NCBI GenBank assembly: GCA_902529885.1
Contig: CABZYC010000003.1
Location: 1-50,083, forward strand
Source: an uncultured Candidatus Woesearchaeota archaeon
Lineage (GTDB): Archaea > Nanobdellota > Nanobdellia > Woesearchaeales > GW2011-AR9
Direction: 5' to 3'
DNA: 50,083 bases
In this document: one piece after another, positions 7,849-16,281 of the stretch
Position numbering within the stretch: position 1 is the first letter of the stretch
How the letters are laid out: every line of letters begins with the position of its first letter
The notes under the pieces: model-generated
What the model was told of the DNA's origin: nothing
Databases searched by the model: none
Seen by the model: only the letters and a program-made list of their open reading frames with translations
Translations under genes and position numbers: made by a program

Positions 7849-10056
7849 TCAATCTAAAGGAACACCGCTCCATAACTTAAAGTCTTCAGAGGGGCTATAA
7901 GAACCAAACGTGAAATATGCAGGAGAATTTTGACCAAAATGACCGTACTGCATGTTGCTCCAACTTTGAGCCCCACGATTTGCAAAGCTGCCCATAGTAC
8001 CACCAATGGGGCTCCCCAAATATTTCCATGCTTTACTTAAACTACTAAACGCCCCTTTATCTAAATCAAAATCTGCGCCAGGCTCCACAATCAGTTCACC
8101 ATCATATCCATTCTTCTTTAGGACTTCAATCATTTCTTTTATTGGCGCGTTACCTTCCCCTGGCGCCAAATGTTCGTCACCGTAGCCATAATTATCGTCA
8201 ACATGCACATGGCCAATAATATCCTCTTTAGCCATATAATCCACCATCTCTAAAGCCCATTTATCAAAATTTTGATCGTTCTGTTCTACTGATTTGCTTG
8301 GATCACTTTTCCAAAATTTCCTCCATATGTTTAAATGGCCAAGGTCAAGCGTAGCTTTCAAATGGTTCCGTGCAAGCTTATTAGCTTCCTTATCACTTTT
8401 ACCGAACTCATCTTTTAACTTTTGAGCCATTACACTACGTGACTCTTTAACCAATTTCACAAGTTCTACTGGGTGACTCCCGTAAGCTTCAGGGAACAAA
8501 TTTTCTAATGCTACAAAAATATCTTTTTTCAACTTTTTTTTATTACGTAAAATGTCTGATTTACGCATTGCATGAATGCCTGCACGAGCATAACTATCAA
8601 ACGCTTCGTTTAAAGCGTAATCTTCTGAACTTTGAATATATTTTATGGTCTCAAGCGTTTCTGCAACCTGTGCAGATTGTGCAGCGGACCTATTTTGCAT
8701 AAAACGTAATGAACTCTTTTTATTTTCAATCTCCTTCTTAATTAAATCAATCACACTTTCAGATTTTGAAGAGTTTAATTCGGGAAGCATCCTTGAAATA
8801 TTGTCTGAGACTGACCGCATTAATTTATATTTCTCATCTTCTGGTAAAGAATCGTCAAGCTTTTGATAAAATGCCTCTGCCTTCTTAAGCTCCTTCAAAG
8901 ATTTTGCCATCTCATCAAACTGTTGCACTGACTCACCAACAAACCCGCGTGCTTGTGCTGCTTGATTTTCAAGTTGTTGTATTATAAGAACTGAATCAAC
9001 ATCAACCTTTATTGAGCCCAATGATTTTGCATTTTTTATTCCGTCTTGAAACATGTAAGGATCAGCATACTTGTCCCATGCTTGTGGATTATCATTATAA
9101 GAACCATATTTCTTAATAAAATTACGAGCATTCTCTTCCATCTCAAGCGCATCTTTACGAGCTTCATCTTCACCATAATATTCAGTCTTAAAATCTTTTG
9201 TATCTTTATCAAACAATACTACTCGATCAGATCTTCGCGTAACTTTGTTACCGAGATAATCAATATAATCATCTGGTTTGACCCACACTTTGTTTTCTTC
9301 ATCAAAATATTCTTTACCGCCAAACTCTTCCCACTCAGGCGTGCCCGGTTGATATCGTTTAAATTTTGGACGTTGCATACCTTTACCTGGTTGATACCGT
9401 GAAACGTAACTGCCAGTCCGACTATCTACCAGTTCTACAGGCGCAGAACGTGATTCGCCTTCAAAACTTTCAAATTTATTTTTATACTGGTTCATGAATG
9501 ATGGTAACTTCTCATCACCAGTATTCCATTTAGCACGGCTTAAAGGTCGACCTTTCTCGCCTGTATGTACCACTATGGCACCACCATGACTCACATCTTG
9601 TGCAAAGTCTATTGCCCGCTTAATTTCGTCTAAGCTACGCTCTTTTGAATTTTTGTCAAAACCATTCTGTGTCTGACCGGCTAACCCTGAAACACCCACG
9701 TTAGTGTGCAACGTGAAATCTACACGGTTAACAGTAGCAGCTTCACGTAATGCTTGCCGTTGTAGTTTACCAAAATATTCTGGGCTCATATTACCAGCAC
9801 TACTTTTACCGCCAGGTGTCCCACGAAATCCTAATTCAATCGTTTTAGCACCAGCACGAATCTTACTTGCAATACCCGCAACATCCCTTGCACTACCCAT
9901 CCCTACTTGAAAACTCATACCTAAATCACCAGCTTTCACACCAACATCTTGTGTGTGATTGTGGTCACCACAATTATGCCCATGCGATTCTGGTTCTACA
10001 TCGTTCGCAAAATATTCGCGGTCCATAGCATTGAAATATCCTGTCCCAAATTCCAT
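7849..10056 (-). CDS. Xylose-isomerase-like/endonuclease IV-like TIM-barrel protein with a large helical insertion
   Basis: A 735-residue protein whose N-terminal and C-terminal parts together look like one AP-endonuclease/sugar-isomerase TIM barrel. Candidate metal ligands lie in DFTLHTNVGV, AIVVHTGE, LDLGHLNIW, IGHVHVDDNYGYGDEH and LIVEPG. Between about residues 165 and 540 lies a long charged, mostly helical region with coiled-coil character, which is not part of the standard fold. The N-terminus has a His-rich stretch (HGHNCGDHNH). The function could be a sugar isomerase/epimerase or a DNA-repair nuclease; I cannot choose. The gene starts 1 base after the stop of the upstream 543-residue gene, so the two are surely co-transcribed. 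Confidence 0.8.
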   Translation of the reverse strand: MEFGTGYFNAMDREYFANDVEPESHGHNCGDHNHTQDVGVKAGDLGMSFQVGMGSARDVAGIASKIRAGAKTIELGFRGTPGGKSSAGNMSPEYFGKLQRQALREAATVNRVDFTLHTNVGVSGLAGQTQNGFDKNSKERSLDEIKRAIDFAQDVSHGGAIVVHTGEKGRPLSRAKWNTGDEKLPSFMNQYKNKFESFEGESRSAPVELVDSRTGSYVSRYQPGKGMQRPKFKRYQPGTPEWEEFGGKEYFDEENKVWVKPDDYIDYLGNKVTRRSDRVVLFDKDTKDFKTEYYGEDEARKDALEMEENARNFIKKYGSYNDNPQAWDKYADPYMFQDGIKNAKSLGSIKVDVDSVLIIQQLENQAAQARGFVGESVQQFDEMAKSLKELKKAEAFYQKLDDSLPEDEKYKLMRSVSDNISRMLPELNSSKSESVIDLIKKEIENKKSSLRFMQNRSAAQSAQVAETLETIKYIQSSEDYALNEAFDSYARAGIHAMRKSDILRNKKKLKKDIFVALENLFPEAYGSHPVELVKLVKESRSVMAQKLKDEFGKSDKEANKLARNHLKATLDLGHLNIWRKFWKSDPSKSVEQNDQNFDKWALEMVDYMAKEDIIGHVHVDDNYGYGDEHLAPGEGNAPIKEMIEVLKKNGYDGELIVEPGADFDLDKGAFSSLSKAWKYLGSPIGGTMGSFANRGAQSWSNMQYGHFGQNSPAYFTFGSYSPSEDFKLWSGVPLD

Positions 10057-10057
10057 T

Positions 10058-11689
10058 CTACCACGACACCATCCTGTGCGACTTTTTAAAATAATGAAAT
10101 ATGCTAAATGCTACTTTATCAGCAGCGTTCAATTTGTTTTTGGCACGCTTGCCTTTATCTAAAACAAGCGAATAATCTTTCACCTTTTCATCCAAAACAC
10201 TACTATGTTGTACAACCTCTCCGGTTGCTTCTTGTAGATACATGTATAATTCGTCGCCTAACGATTTCATACTTTCATGCACAACTTGACTTATGTTACC
10301 CACAAGTTCTAACTCTTCACGTTTTTTCAAACGAACGTATTGGTTAACTTCATCTTTGTTCCAATCATACGCACGAACTTCAATGTTCATCAAACCTGTA
10401 TGTACAGGACCACGCTGAAAATCTCTTTGACTAGTCATCTGAGGTCTTGTACGAAACTGGAACGTTACCAATACTGCGCCTGTCTTAGCAGGATGATGTC
10501 CTAAAATTTCGACGTCTAACATTGACCCTTCAAAATGTGTTAACAAGTCAGGAGTTAACTGCTGTTTACTTTTCAAAGATAAACGTTGCGCGTTACGCAA
10601 ATATGGTTTTAACCAAGCAACGTACATCTGAATAATGTCATGATGCTGTTTAAGATATTTTACTTGGAACGATCGTCTACTAATATGCTCTTTATGCGTG
10701 CGGTCACGCCAAGTATAATATTGGTTCAATTGTCTTCGTAAAACTCGTAACACTGAATCGTTAAAATCACTTTTTAAGTCCTGAACATACTGTTCAAGTT
10801 CAGTGTCACCATGCAAAGGCGGAACATCAAAAAAAAGGTCTGGCAAAGATAAAAATTCCAAATTGGACGCCATACCGTACACACTGGCAGGATTTTTACC
10901 GCCGCCCTGCACTAAATCTATAAAAAAACCTTTTAAGGTAACTTCATCTTGTTTTTTACGTTGTTTCAACGGTTTTTTGAGTTCGTCAGCAACACCACTA
11001 TAATAATCTAACCGTTCATCCAGTATACGTAATTCTCTTACAATCTGGAACAATTCTTTTGTCATTTGACCAACACTACGTTGGTACTGCGTTATTTTAT
11101 CTTGTTGTAACCCTAACCGCTGCTGAGTAACACCAAAAAAACTGCTATTCTCACTGGCTGCGAATGCATCTTCAAGTTTGTCAACAATCGGGTAAGACCT
11201 CCGCAAAGTGTCAAGCACCCAAAAGTATGGTTCTTCCAAGTTCATATCTGGTACTTCCCACACCAAATTGAAACGTGCAGAAGATTTTGGAAAACCAGAC
11301 AGAATATAATCGTCAGAAATTGAAGAGCTTATACGCTCAACCAATTCTTCATCTGCATCTCCTAAATTGTACGTTCCGCCGTTCAACGGTACATATTGTC
11401 CTTTATCATGGCCCACTAGAACTGTTTTGTTCATTAAACTGTTAATTAGTTTCAAAGCGTTAGCACCACGAACTTTTACAGAACCACTTTTTGTATGAAT
11501 TAAGGATGCACCATCTTTAACATAATGAGCATTATGCTCATTGCTAGGGCCCCTTTTAAGCCCAAACTTTTGAAAGTCAGCCGCCAACATTTTAGTTTTA
11601 ACACCGTGACAGTTATATTCTATAACGTATTTATCTTTACTGTTAGGGTTGATAAAACCGTAACGTATCAAAAGTTCACTACGTTCCAT
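10058..11689 (-). CDS. Conserved-looking hypothetical protein, 543 residues, operon partner of the TIM-barrel protein
   Basis: I do not recognise this protein. It is soluble and mixed alpha/beta with a helical central region (about residues 200-380) and a beta-rich segment about residues 390-450 (VEILGHHPAKTGAVLVTFQF). The C-terminal third is helical and ends with a basic KRAKNKLNAADK stretch. It has no signal peptide and no transmembrane segment. A TATA-like element on the minus strand (11713-11722, reading CTATATAAG) sits about 25-33 bases before the ATG, predicting a leaderless transcript. It is followed with no gap by the TIM-barrel gene, suggesting the two products act together. Confidence 0.7.
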   Translation of the reverse strand: MERSELLIRYGFINPNSKDKYVIEYNCHGVKTKMLAADFQKFGLKRGPSNEHNAHYVKDGASLIHTKSGSVKVRGANALKLINSLMNKTVLVGHDKGQYVPLNGGTYNLGDADEELVERISSSISDDYILSGFPKSSARFNLVWEVPDMNLEEPYFWVLDTLRRSYPIVDKLEDAFAASENSSFFGVTQQRLGLQQDKITQYQRSVGQMTKELFQIVRELRILDERLDYYSGVADELKKPLKQRKKQDEVTLKGFFIDLVQGGGKNPASVYGMASNLEFLSLPDLFFDVPPLHGDTELEQYVQDLKSDFNDSVLRVLRRQLNQYYTWRDRTHKEHISRRSFQVKYLKQHHDIIQMYVAWLKPYLRNAQRLSLKSKQQLTPDLLTHFEGSMLDVEILGHHPAKTGAVLVTFQFRTRPQMTSQRDFQRGPVHTGLMNIEVRAYDWNKDEVNQYVRLKKREELELVGNISQVVHESMKSLGDELYMYLQEATGEVVQHSSVLDEKVKDYSLVLDKGKRAKNKLNAADKVAFSIFHYFKKSHRMVSW

Positions 11690-11712
11690 AGTAATAACGT
11701 AATATATTTACC

Positions 11713-11722
11713 CTTATATAGC
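11713..11722 (-). promoter_or_regulatory. TATA box for the 543-residue protein/TIM-barrel operon
   Basis: On the minus strand this reads gctatataag. It is centred about 28 bases before the ATG at 11689, the spacing expected for an archaeal promoter giving a leaderless mRNA. It lies just after the stop codon of the MFS gene. Confidence 0.55.
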
Positions 11723-11725
11723 TTG

Positions 11726-12838
11726 CTACAATAAGAATATTGAGTAAGATAATATGCCTACTAAACCAAACAAATATTTGTATCCGAAAAGCATGAAAAT
11801 AGTGATTGCAAGTAAGCGTCCGATAGAAATAAACATCTCACGAACAATAAAATATTCAATATGGTGCTCACCAACATATTTGTAATCTACTGCACCTAAA
11901 CTACTTTGACTTGCACCATGACTTAGACCTTGCATTAAAATTATTGCATAAACATGTTGTACTTGGTACACCATATGCCGTAAAAACCAAGATATACTCT
12001 CAAAAGGTATTGCGTAACGTAGCACATTGAAATAACCATACTTATCACCAACGCGCCCCATCATTACAGTCATGAAGACAGTTATAACACTTAGGACGGT
12101 TGCAACAATTCCTAACTTTACATAGCCACCAAGCACACCGTAAATTAAAAATGGCCAAAATACAGTGTTACCTATCGCCCATGCACCTTTCCAATAATAG
12201 TATGGTGCTAACCTCCAATATTCAGCAGAAACCACTCGGTCCCAATTAACATCGAAAGGTTCATGATGATCTTCGCTTAACAATAATAAAAATGCACTCC
12301 CTACCAAAATGATTGATGCAAAAAGGAAAGTGGTCATAAACCCTGAATGTTCAATAAGTATCCCACCTAGTAAAGGTCCAAACAAAGCCGGCAAAATTGT
12401 GGCTGCGTGCCGTATCCCAACTTGTTCACCCCTGTGTGATTCATCAGACACATAAAAAAATTCTAAGTGAATCCCTAACCAAAACATTGAGCGTGCCGCA
12501 CCAAATGTTGCTGCCGCAATAAAAAAAAGAAAAGTTGCAGATGGTATAAAATATAATGATAAAAAAGCGATGATGGTTAACGGGATAGAACAGATTGTAG
12601 CATGCTTCATTCCATAACGTGCAACTATCTTTCCTGCAAACGGGGAAACTAAAGCAAAAAAGATTGAAAAAATAATGTAAAATATACACATCATCTCTAT
12701 ACTATAACCTAATTCGTACACGAGGTATATTGGTGCGAAAAGTGCCACCATAGATGTTGCAAGACTTTGCAAAGCTACACTTGAATAGACCTGGTTAATC
12801 TCTCTTTCAAGTAAAACTTTCCACCACCCATGTTCCAT
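11726..12838 (-). CDS. Major facilitator superfamily transporter
   Basis: About 11-12 hydrophobic helices over 370 residues, with the MFS-type basic loop between TM2 and TM3 (FAGKIVARYGMKH) and a second copy of this motif in the C-terminal half (MMGRVGDKYGYF). Substrate unknown. The reading frame is open back to a TTG at 12853, but I choose the ATG at 12838. A TATA-like element (minus strand, around 12858-12867, ttcataaacc) lies about 25 bases before it, and the protein then starts MEHGWWKVLLEREINQVY, as expected just before TM1. Confidence 0.88.
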   Translation of the reverse strand: MEHGWWKVLLEREINQVYSSVALQSLATSMVALFAPIYLVYELGYSIEMMCIFYIIFSIFFALVSPFAGKIVARYGMKHATICSIPLTIIAFLSLYFIPSATFLFFIAAATFGAARSMFWLGIHLEFFYVSDESHRGEQVGIRHAATILPALFGPLLGGILIEHSGFMTTFLFASIILVGSAFLLLLSEDHHEPFDVNWDRVVSAEYWRLAPYYYWKGAWAIGNTVFWPFLIYGVLGGYVKLGIVATVLSVITVFMTVMMGRVGDKYGYFNVLRYAIPFESISWFLRHMVYQVQHVYAIILMQGLSHGASQSSLGAVDYKYVGEHHIEYFIVREMFISIGRLLAITIFMLFGYKYLFGLVGILSYSIFLL

Positions 12839-12917
12839 GATACAATAATTCAATTAATGGTTTATGAACCTTTCGAATCTAAACATTTATTAATTGTACA
12901 GAATCAAAAGGGATCAT

Positions 12918-12990
12918 GAGCCTGTGGTCTAGTAGCTATGACGTCCGCTTGACTTGCGGGAGATCCCCGGTGCAAATCCGGGTAGGCTCA
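12918..12990 (+). tRNA. tRNA-Val (GAC) with non-canonical anticodon and T loops
   Basis: A 73-base cloverleaf. The acceptor stem is GAGCCTG/TAGGCTC (last pair G-T) and the discriminator is A. The anticodon stem TCCGC/GCGGG encloses the loop TTGACTT, anticodon GAC (Val). The T stem CCCGG/CCGGG encloses TGCAAAT. Two loop positions are odd: position 37 is T, where a purine is nearly universal, and position 55 is G instead of T. CCA is not encoded. A TATA-like element at about 12884-12893 lies at the right distance upstream. T-rich sequence follows directly. It could be a functional but divergent tRNA or a decaying copy. Confidence 0.85.
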
Positions 12991-12998
12991 TTTTGACT

Positions 12999-13448
12999 AT
13001 GTACACATTCAAGCGTAACGCATCACGATTACTTGTACCAAAAATTAGTTTTTTATCTACCACTTTGTTTACAATCTATTTTATATTACGCTCACAAATT
13101 CATTGGATTCAATTGTCAGGAAGACAAGAAAATGTGGCTAACACAATATTACTCGTAACACTATTAGTCATTTATACAATGTTTATAATAAAATGGTACC
13201 AATTAAAACGGCATAGATTACATTTTTTTCCTGAACATTTAATGTTCGGACCACAAAAGATACCGTACACAAACATTGCTAAAGTTTCAACAAAAAGGGG
13301 CATGCTAGACAAAATTTTTCAAACGTATACCTTAACTGTTAACAAAACAAAAATTAAAGGGTTAATCCGCGAACATCTTGACAGTTACCTGCACACACTC
13401 ATTGAATCAATTGAAACCAGGAAGACTGACAGTCTTGACAGTGACTAA
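12999..13448 (+). CDS. Small membrane protein with a PH-like (DUF304-type) domain
   Basis: A 149-residue protein with two transmembrane helices (about residues 20-36 and 48-64), followed by a basic loop and a PH-like beta domain ([27 protein letters not shown]), the layout of bacterial-type membrane PH proteins. The role is unknown. I choose the ATG at 12999 because upstream in-frame codons lie inside tRNA-Val. With only 8 bases between the tRNA end and this ATG, the mRNA either starts in or is cut from the tRNA transcript. The 3' end overlaps convergently with the HerA gene by 42 bases. Confidence 0.72.
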   Translation: MYTFKRNASRLLVPKISFLSTTLFTIYFILRSQIHWIQLSGRQENVANTILLVTLLVIYTMFIIKWYQLKRHRLHFFPEHLMFGPQKIPYTNIAKVSTKRGMLDKIFQTYTLTVNKTKIKGLIREHLDSYLHTLIESIETRKTDSLDSD

Positions 13449-14897
13449 GGATTTGAATAAAGGTATTTTTAATGGTATTGCAAAACGAGTGAACGTGCTT
13501 GTAACAATAGCTTCACCTTTATCCAAGCTAGCAATAGTATTCATGTCCTTACTCAAATCTTGAGCACTACACTGTACCACTGCTGAACGTTCTGATTCCA
13601 TTTCTATCCCTAATATAATTTTAGTGTTCATGTTAGCCAACAAATGTTTTGGGATCTCTGACGGAATTTGAGTGATAGCTATTAGCCCCACACAAAACTT
13701 TCTACCTTCACGAGCAATAGTTTCGTAAACGTTACTACCCTTCTCAAGAACACGTTTACCTAACACACGAGGAGCCTCTTCTATCACTATGCTCACGGCA
13801 GCTTTAGTATCAATTACGCCTTCTCGCATATAACGTTTGTACCTACGCAACAATTCTTCTGATAATATGCTTCCAACCAACAATTCTGTTGCACCACTAA
13901 ATTGTGACGTGTCAATAATAACAGTTGCACCACGCTCAATTTCGTTGCACACATCACTCACGGTGTTATCACCCGTATTTTCAGTGAAAATGTTACGACA
14001 TAATAACTCGTTATCATTCACGTCAATGTTTAGTATGGACGACAATTTTCGTTGTACAACCTGTAACGTTTCATCACGAAAGTGACCGTCAACAGTCATA
14101 CCCAACAATAAACAGCGGACCCAATCACTTCCATACTTCCGGTAATAACTGTACAATGCTTGTTGTTGTGGGTCAGACAATGAAATAGTACCCATGAAAT
14201 GGTCTGGTTTTAACAAGCGAAGATTTAATTGAAGACGTAAAGCGCCTGGTGGTGGTGTGCTAAGTGTGTAATATGTCACTTTTTTGGCAGGATGATCTTT
14301 CAAACCATGGTTTGCACGCCCGTAATATTCGTCGTGAGGATCCAATATTAAAAAGCCTACCTGCGAACTTTCTTGAGCACCCCATAATAAGGTGTACATA
14401 AAATTGCTTTTACCTTTCCCTGTACTAGCAGCCACCAGAATGTGGTGAGTGAACATGTCTCTAGCAGGCATATACACTTCAACCGAACTGTGCATGTCCC
14501 CGTTACGTAACGTGCCCATCTTTACTGCGTCACGAGGTTTCAACAAAAATTTAAGATCTGTATCTGTAACATAACGCACAGAAGAAAAGGTAGTTGGTAA
14601 AACCTTGCATGTTCGAGGATTAGTATCAAGGATTAATAAGGGTTTTAAATAAGCCATTTGATACGTTCTTAAATGAGGGTCAATTATGTCAACCTCACTC
14701 TTATATTCCATACTAAGCCCAGCCATCATTTCCAGGTTTTGTTGAGATAATTGGCTACCGTACTGCAAGTCGTACACCTGTAACAAGTAATTCTTGTCAC
14801 CCTCAGCAACTAGTAATTGGCCTAATTCAATACGTGCATCTTTACGCACGCGTACTACCACCGTCGAAAAACTTCCGCTCACTATTTGACCTATCAT
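13407..14897 (-). CDS. herA: HerA-type DNA-translocating ATPase (HAS-barrel plus DUF87)
   Basis: Hexameric FtsK/HerA-family ATPase; HerA normally works with nuclease NurA and Mre11-Rad50 in DNA end resection. An N-terminal HAS-barrel-like domain ([16 protein letters not shown]) precedes Walker A ([14 protein letters not shown]) and Walker B ([10 protein letters not shown]), then a C-terminal region with VIEEAPRVL and ITQIPSEIP, as in this family. The frame is open to a GTG at 14918, but a minus-strand TATA box (agtataaaag, about 14920-14930) would put the transcript start near 14898, so I choose the ATG at 14897 (496 residues). No nurA gene lies in this window, so related HerA-like ATPases with other roles remain possible. 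Confidence 0.87.
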   Translation of the reverse strand: MIGQIVSGSFSTVVVRVRKDARIELGQLLVAEGDKNYLLQVYDLQYGSQLSQQNLEMMAGLSMEYKSEVDIIDPHLRTYQMAYLKPLLILDTNPRTCKVLPTTFSSVRYVTDTDLKFLLKPRDAVKMGTLRNGDMHSSVEVYMPARDMFTHHILVAASTGKGKSNFMYTLLWGAQESSQVGFLILDPHDEYYGRANHGLKDHPAKKVTYYTLSTPPPGALRLQLNLRLLKPDHFMGTISLSDPQQQALYSYYRKYGSDWVRCLLLGMTVDGHFRDETLQVVQRKLSSILNIDVNDNELLCRNIFTENTGDNTVSDVCNEIERGATVIIDTSQFSGATELLVGSILSEELLRRYKRYMREGVIDTKAAVSIVIEEAPRVLGKRVLEKGSNVYETIAREGRKFCVGLIAITQIPSEIPKHLLANMNTKIILGIEMESERSAVVQCSAQDLSKDMNTIASLDKGEAIVTSTFTRFAIPLKIPLFKSLVTVKTVSLPGFN

Positions 14898-14953
14898 AAA
14901 CAAGGAGTTAGATCGCACGCTTTTATACTTAATGTTCAGCTGCCATCAAAAAG

Positions 14954-14961
14954 TTTATAAA
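14954..14961 (+). promoter_or_regulatory. TATA box of rpl35ae
   Basis: tttataaa, about 26 bases upstream of the ATG at 14984, predicting a leaderless mRNA. It lies in the 86-base divergent gap shared with the herA promoter. Confidence 0.7.
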
Positions 14962-14983
14962 TGGTTTAACGGCTTGAACTACT

Positions 14984-15238
14984 ATGGAAGCAACAGTAAT
15001 GCATTTTCGTCAAGGACGACACCACGTGAACCCGCACCAAATGATCTTAAAAATAGCGGATTCTCGAGAAAAAGCTGAAAAGTATGTAGGTAAAACTGTA
15101 ACCTGGAAAAGTCCGGCAGGCAAAGAGTTGAAAGGCCAAATCTCTGCGGCGCACGGTAACAGTGGTTGTGTACGCGCAATTTTTGCGGATGCAGGATTAC
15201 CTGGTCAAGCGATTGGACAGAAAGTTACTGTTCAATAA
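14984..15238 (+). CDS. rpl35ae: 50S ribosomal protein L35Ae
   Basis: An 84-residue basic beta-barrel ribosomal protein found only in archaea and eukaryotes. Typical features are the opening around FRQGRHHVNPHQMILKI, KAEKYVGKTVTWKSPAGKE, the glycine-rich loop AAHGNSGCVRAIF, and the C-terminal LPGQAIGQKVTV. The length matches the family. It stands alone on the plus strand and its stop overlaps the convergent metallophosphoesterase gene by 14 bases. Confidence 0.95.
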   Translation: MEATVMHFRQGRHHVNPHQMILKIADSREKAEKYVGKTVTWKSPAGKELKGQISAAHGNSGCVRAIFADAGLPGQAIGQKVTVQ

Positions 15239-16226
15239 AATAACTATTTTCTATCCCATCATTATATTCATGCACAATCATTTTTGATTCACCCGGTGTG
15301 AAACATGCCCCATCCAGTTTTTGAGCAGCTTTACCATCATACATAACACGTTCACCCGAAATACGTTCACCGTCAATGTGACCTCCATGGTCATGACCGC
15401 CAAATTGGTACGTTGAATCATGGTTTGTTACAATAAGGTTTGATCCATACTTCCCATCTTTACTTTTATGCGTTACTAAAACGTCGGTCTCACCAGACAA
15501 ACGTTGTGTCTCTTCTGCAAAATAAGTGTTTACAACATCCTTATTTTTAATTAGCCAATCCCAACCATAATTAGCAACAATTTGTATTTTAGTCATACCT
15601 TGCCACCCAATACCTGTGTCAACACCTTGGTACGCCTCCATAAAATCTTGGAACGTCTTATCACTTTCACCAGTAGTTTTACGTTTAAGTTCAAGTAATA
15701 ATTGTACTTCATATCCCCTAAATGACTGTTTAATTTGCTGCTCAGTAACATTAGCTAAATAATGATGATCCTGTTTTAACACAGAAAATATTTTGTGTGC
15801 ACGATCTTCCTGTGCACTCTCATAGGTGTTTGTTGCACCTTTAAAATTGATGCCCTTACTTGAGTATGATCCCATATTATCTAAATGGACCATATTTGTT
15901 AGATTGTTTCGTGCGGACGATATAATATCGTGGTTCCCACTAACACCAATAACCTTAACACCCTGCTCTTTTAATTCTCCAATGGCACCATTCAATTTTT
16001 GGTACTCAGAATCAATAGTCTCATAAAACGTGGTTATAGCAGCATCAACACTGTCAACCTTTTTAATTTTCCAATATGCTTTAGACACCGCACTACCATC
16101 AAACAAATGACGGTGTTCTTTAAGATAATCACCTTGTAATACAACAATGTCTGGATTATGGTCTGCCGTCTTTAAAATAGCTTCTAAATTACCGTGCGGG
16201 TCACCCAATTGAACTATCTTTATCAC
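15225..16226 (-). CDS. Calcineurin-like metallophosphoesterase
   Basis: A 333-residue dinuclear metal phosphoesterase. Motifs in order: GDPHGN (D9 and H11), LQGDYLKE (GD motif), GVSGNHDII (GNHD) and GGHDHGGHIDG (C-terminal GH-type motif). The central ~110 residues form a helical cap. The start is a GTG at 16226. There is no signal peptide, so it is predicted cytosolic. It sits 55 bases downstream of the envelope gene cluster in the same orientation; the gap is A/T-rich and could hold its own promoter, so membership in that cluster is uncertain. Substrate unknown. Confidence 0.87.
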   Translation of the reverse strand: MIKIVQLGDPHGNLEAILKTADHNPDIVVLQGDYLKEHRHLFDGSAVSKAYWKIKKVDSVDAAITTFYETIDSEYQKLNGAIGELKEQGVKVIGVSGNHDIISSARNNLTNMVHLDNMGSYSSKGINFKGATNTYESAQEDRAHKIFSVLKQDHHYLANVTEQQIKQSFRGYEVQLLLELKRKTTGESDKTFQDFMEAYQGVDTGIGWQGMTKIQIVANYGWDWLIKNKDVVNTYFAEETQRLSGETDVLVTHKSKDGKYGSNLIVTNHDSTYQFGGHDHGGHIDGERISGERVMYDGKAAQKLDGACFTPGESKMIVHEYNDGIENSYFIEQ

Positions 16227-16281
16227 TAATATAAAATAATAATCTTAATTTAAAAATATTAGTACTTAAAAGTGGTTAATT

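Noticed and set aside
12918-12990. Reading the odd tRNA as tRNA-Ser (TGA) or tRNA-Gln (TTG)
   Set aside because: Shifting the anticodon breaks the five-pair anticodon stem, and tRNA-Ser would need a long variable arm, which is absent.
12954-12998. Upstream extension of the PH-like protein gene
   Set aside because: The extra codons lie inside tRNA-Val; the ATG at 12999 is the first one after the tRNA.
13407-14897. A HerA-NurA-Mre11-Rad50 operon
   Set aside because: No nurA or mre11 is present near herA; rad50 lies 11 kb away on the other strand, so only the two separate genes can be supported.
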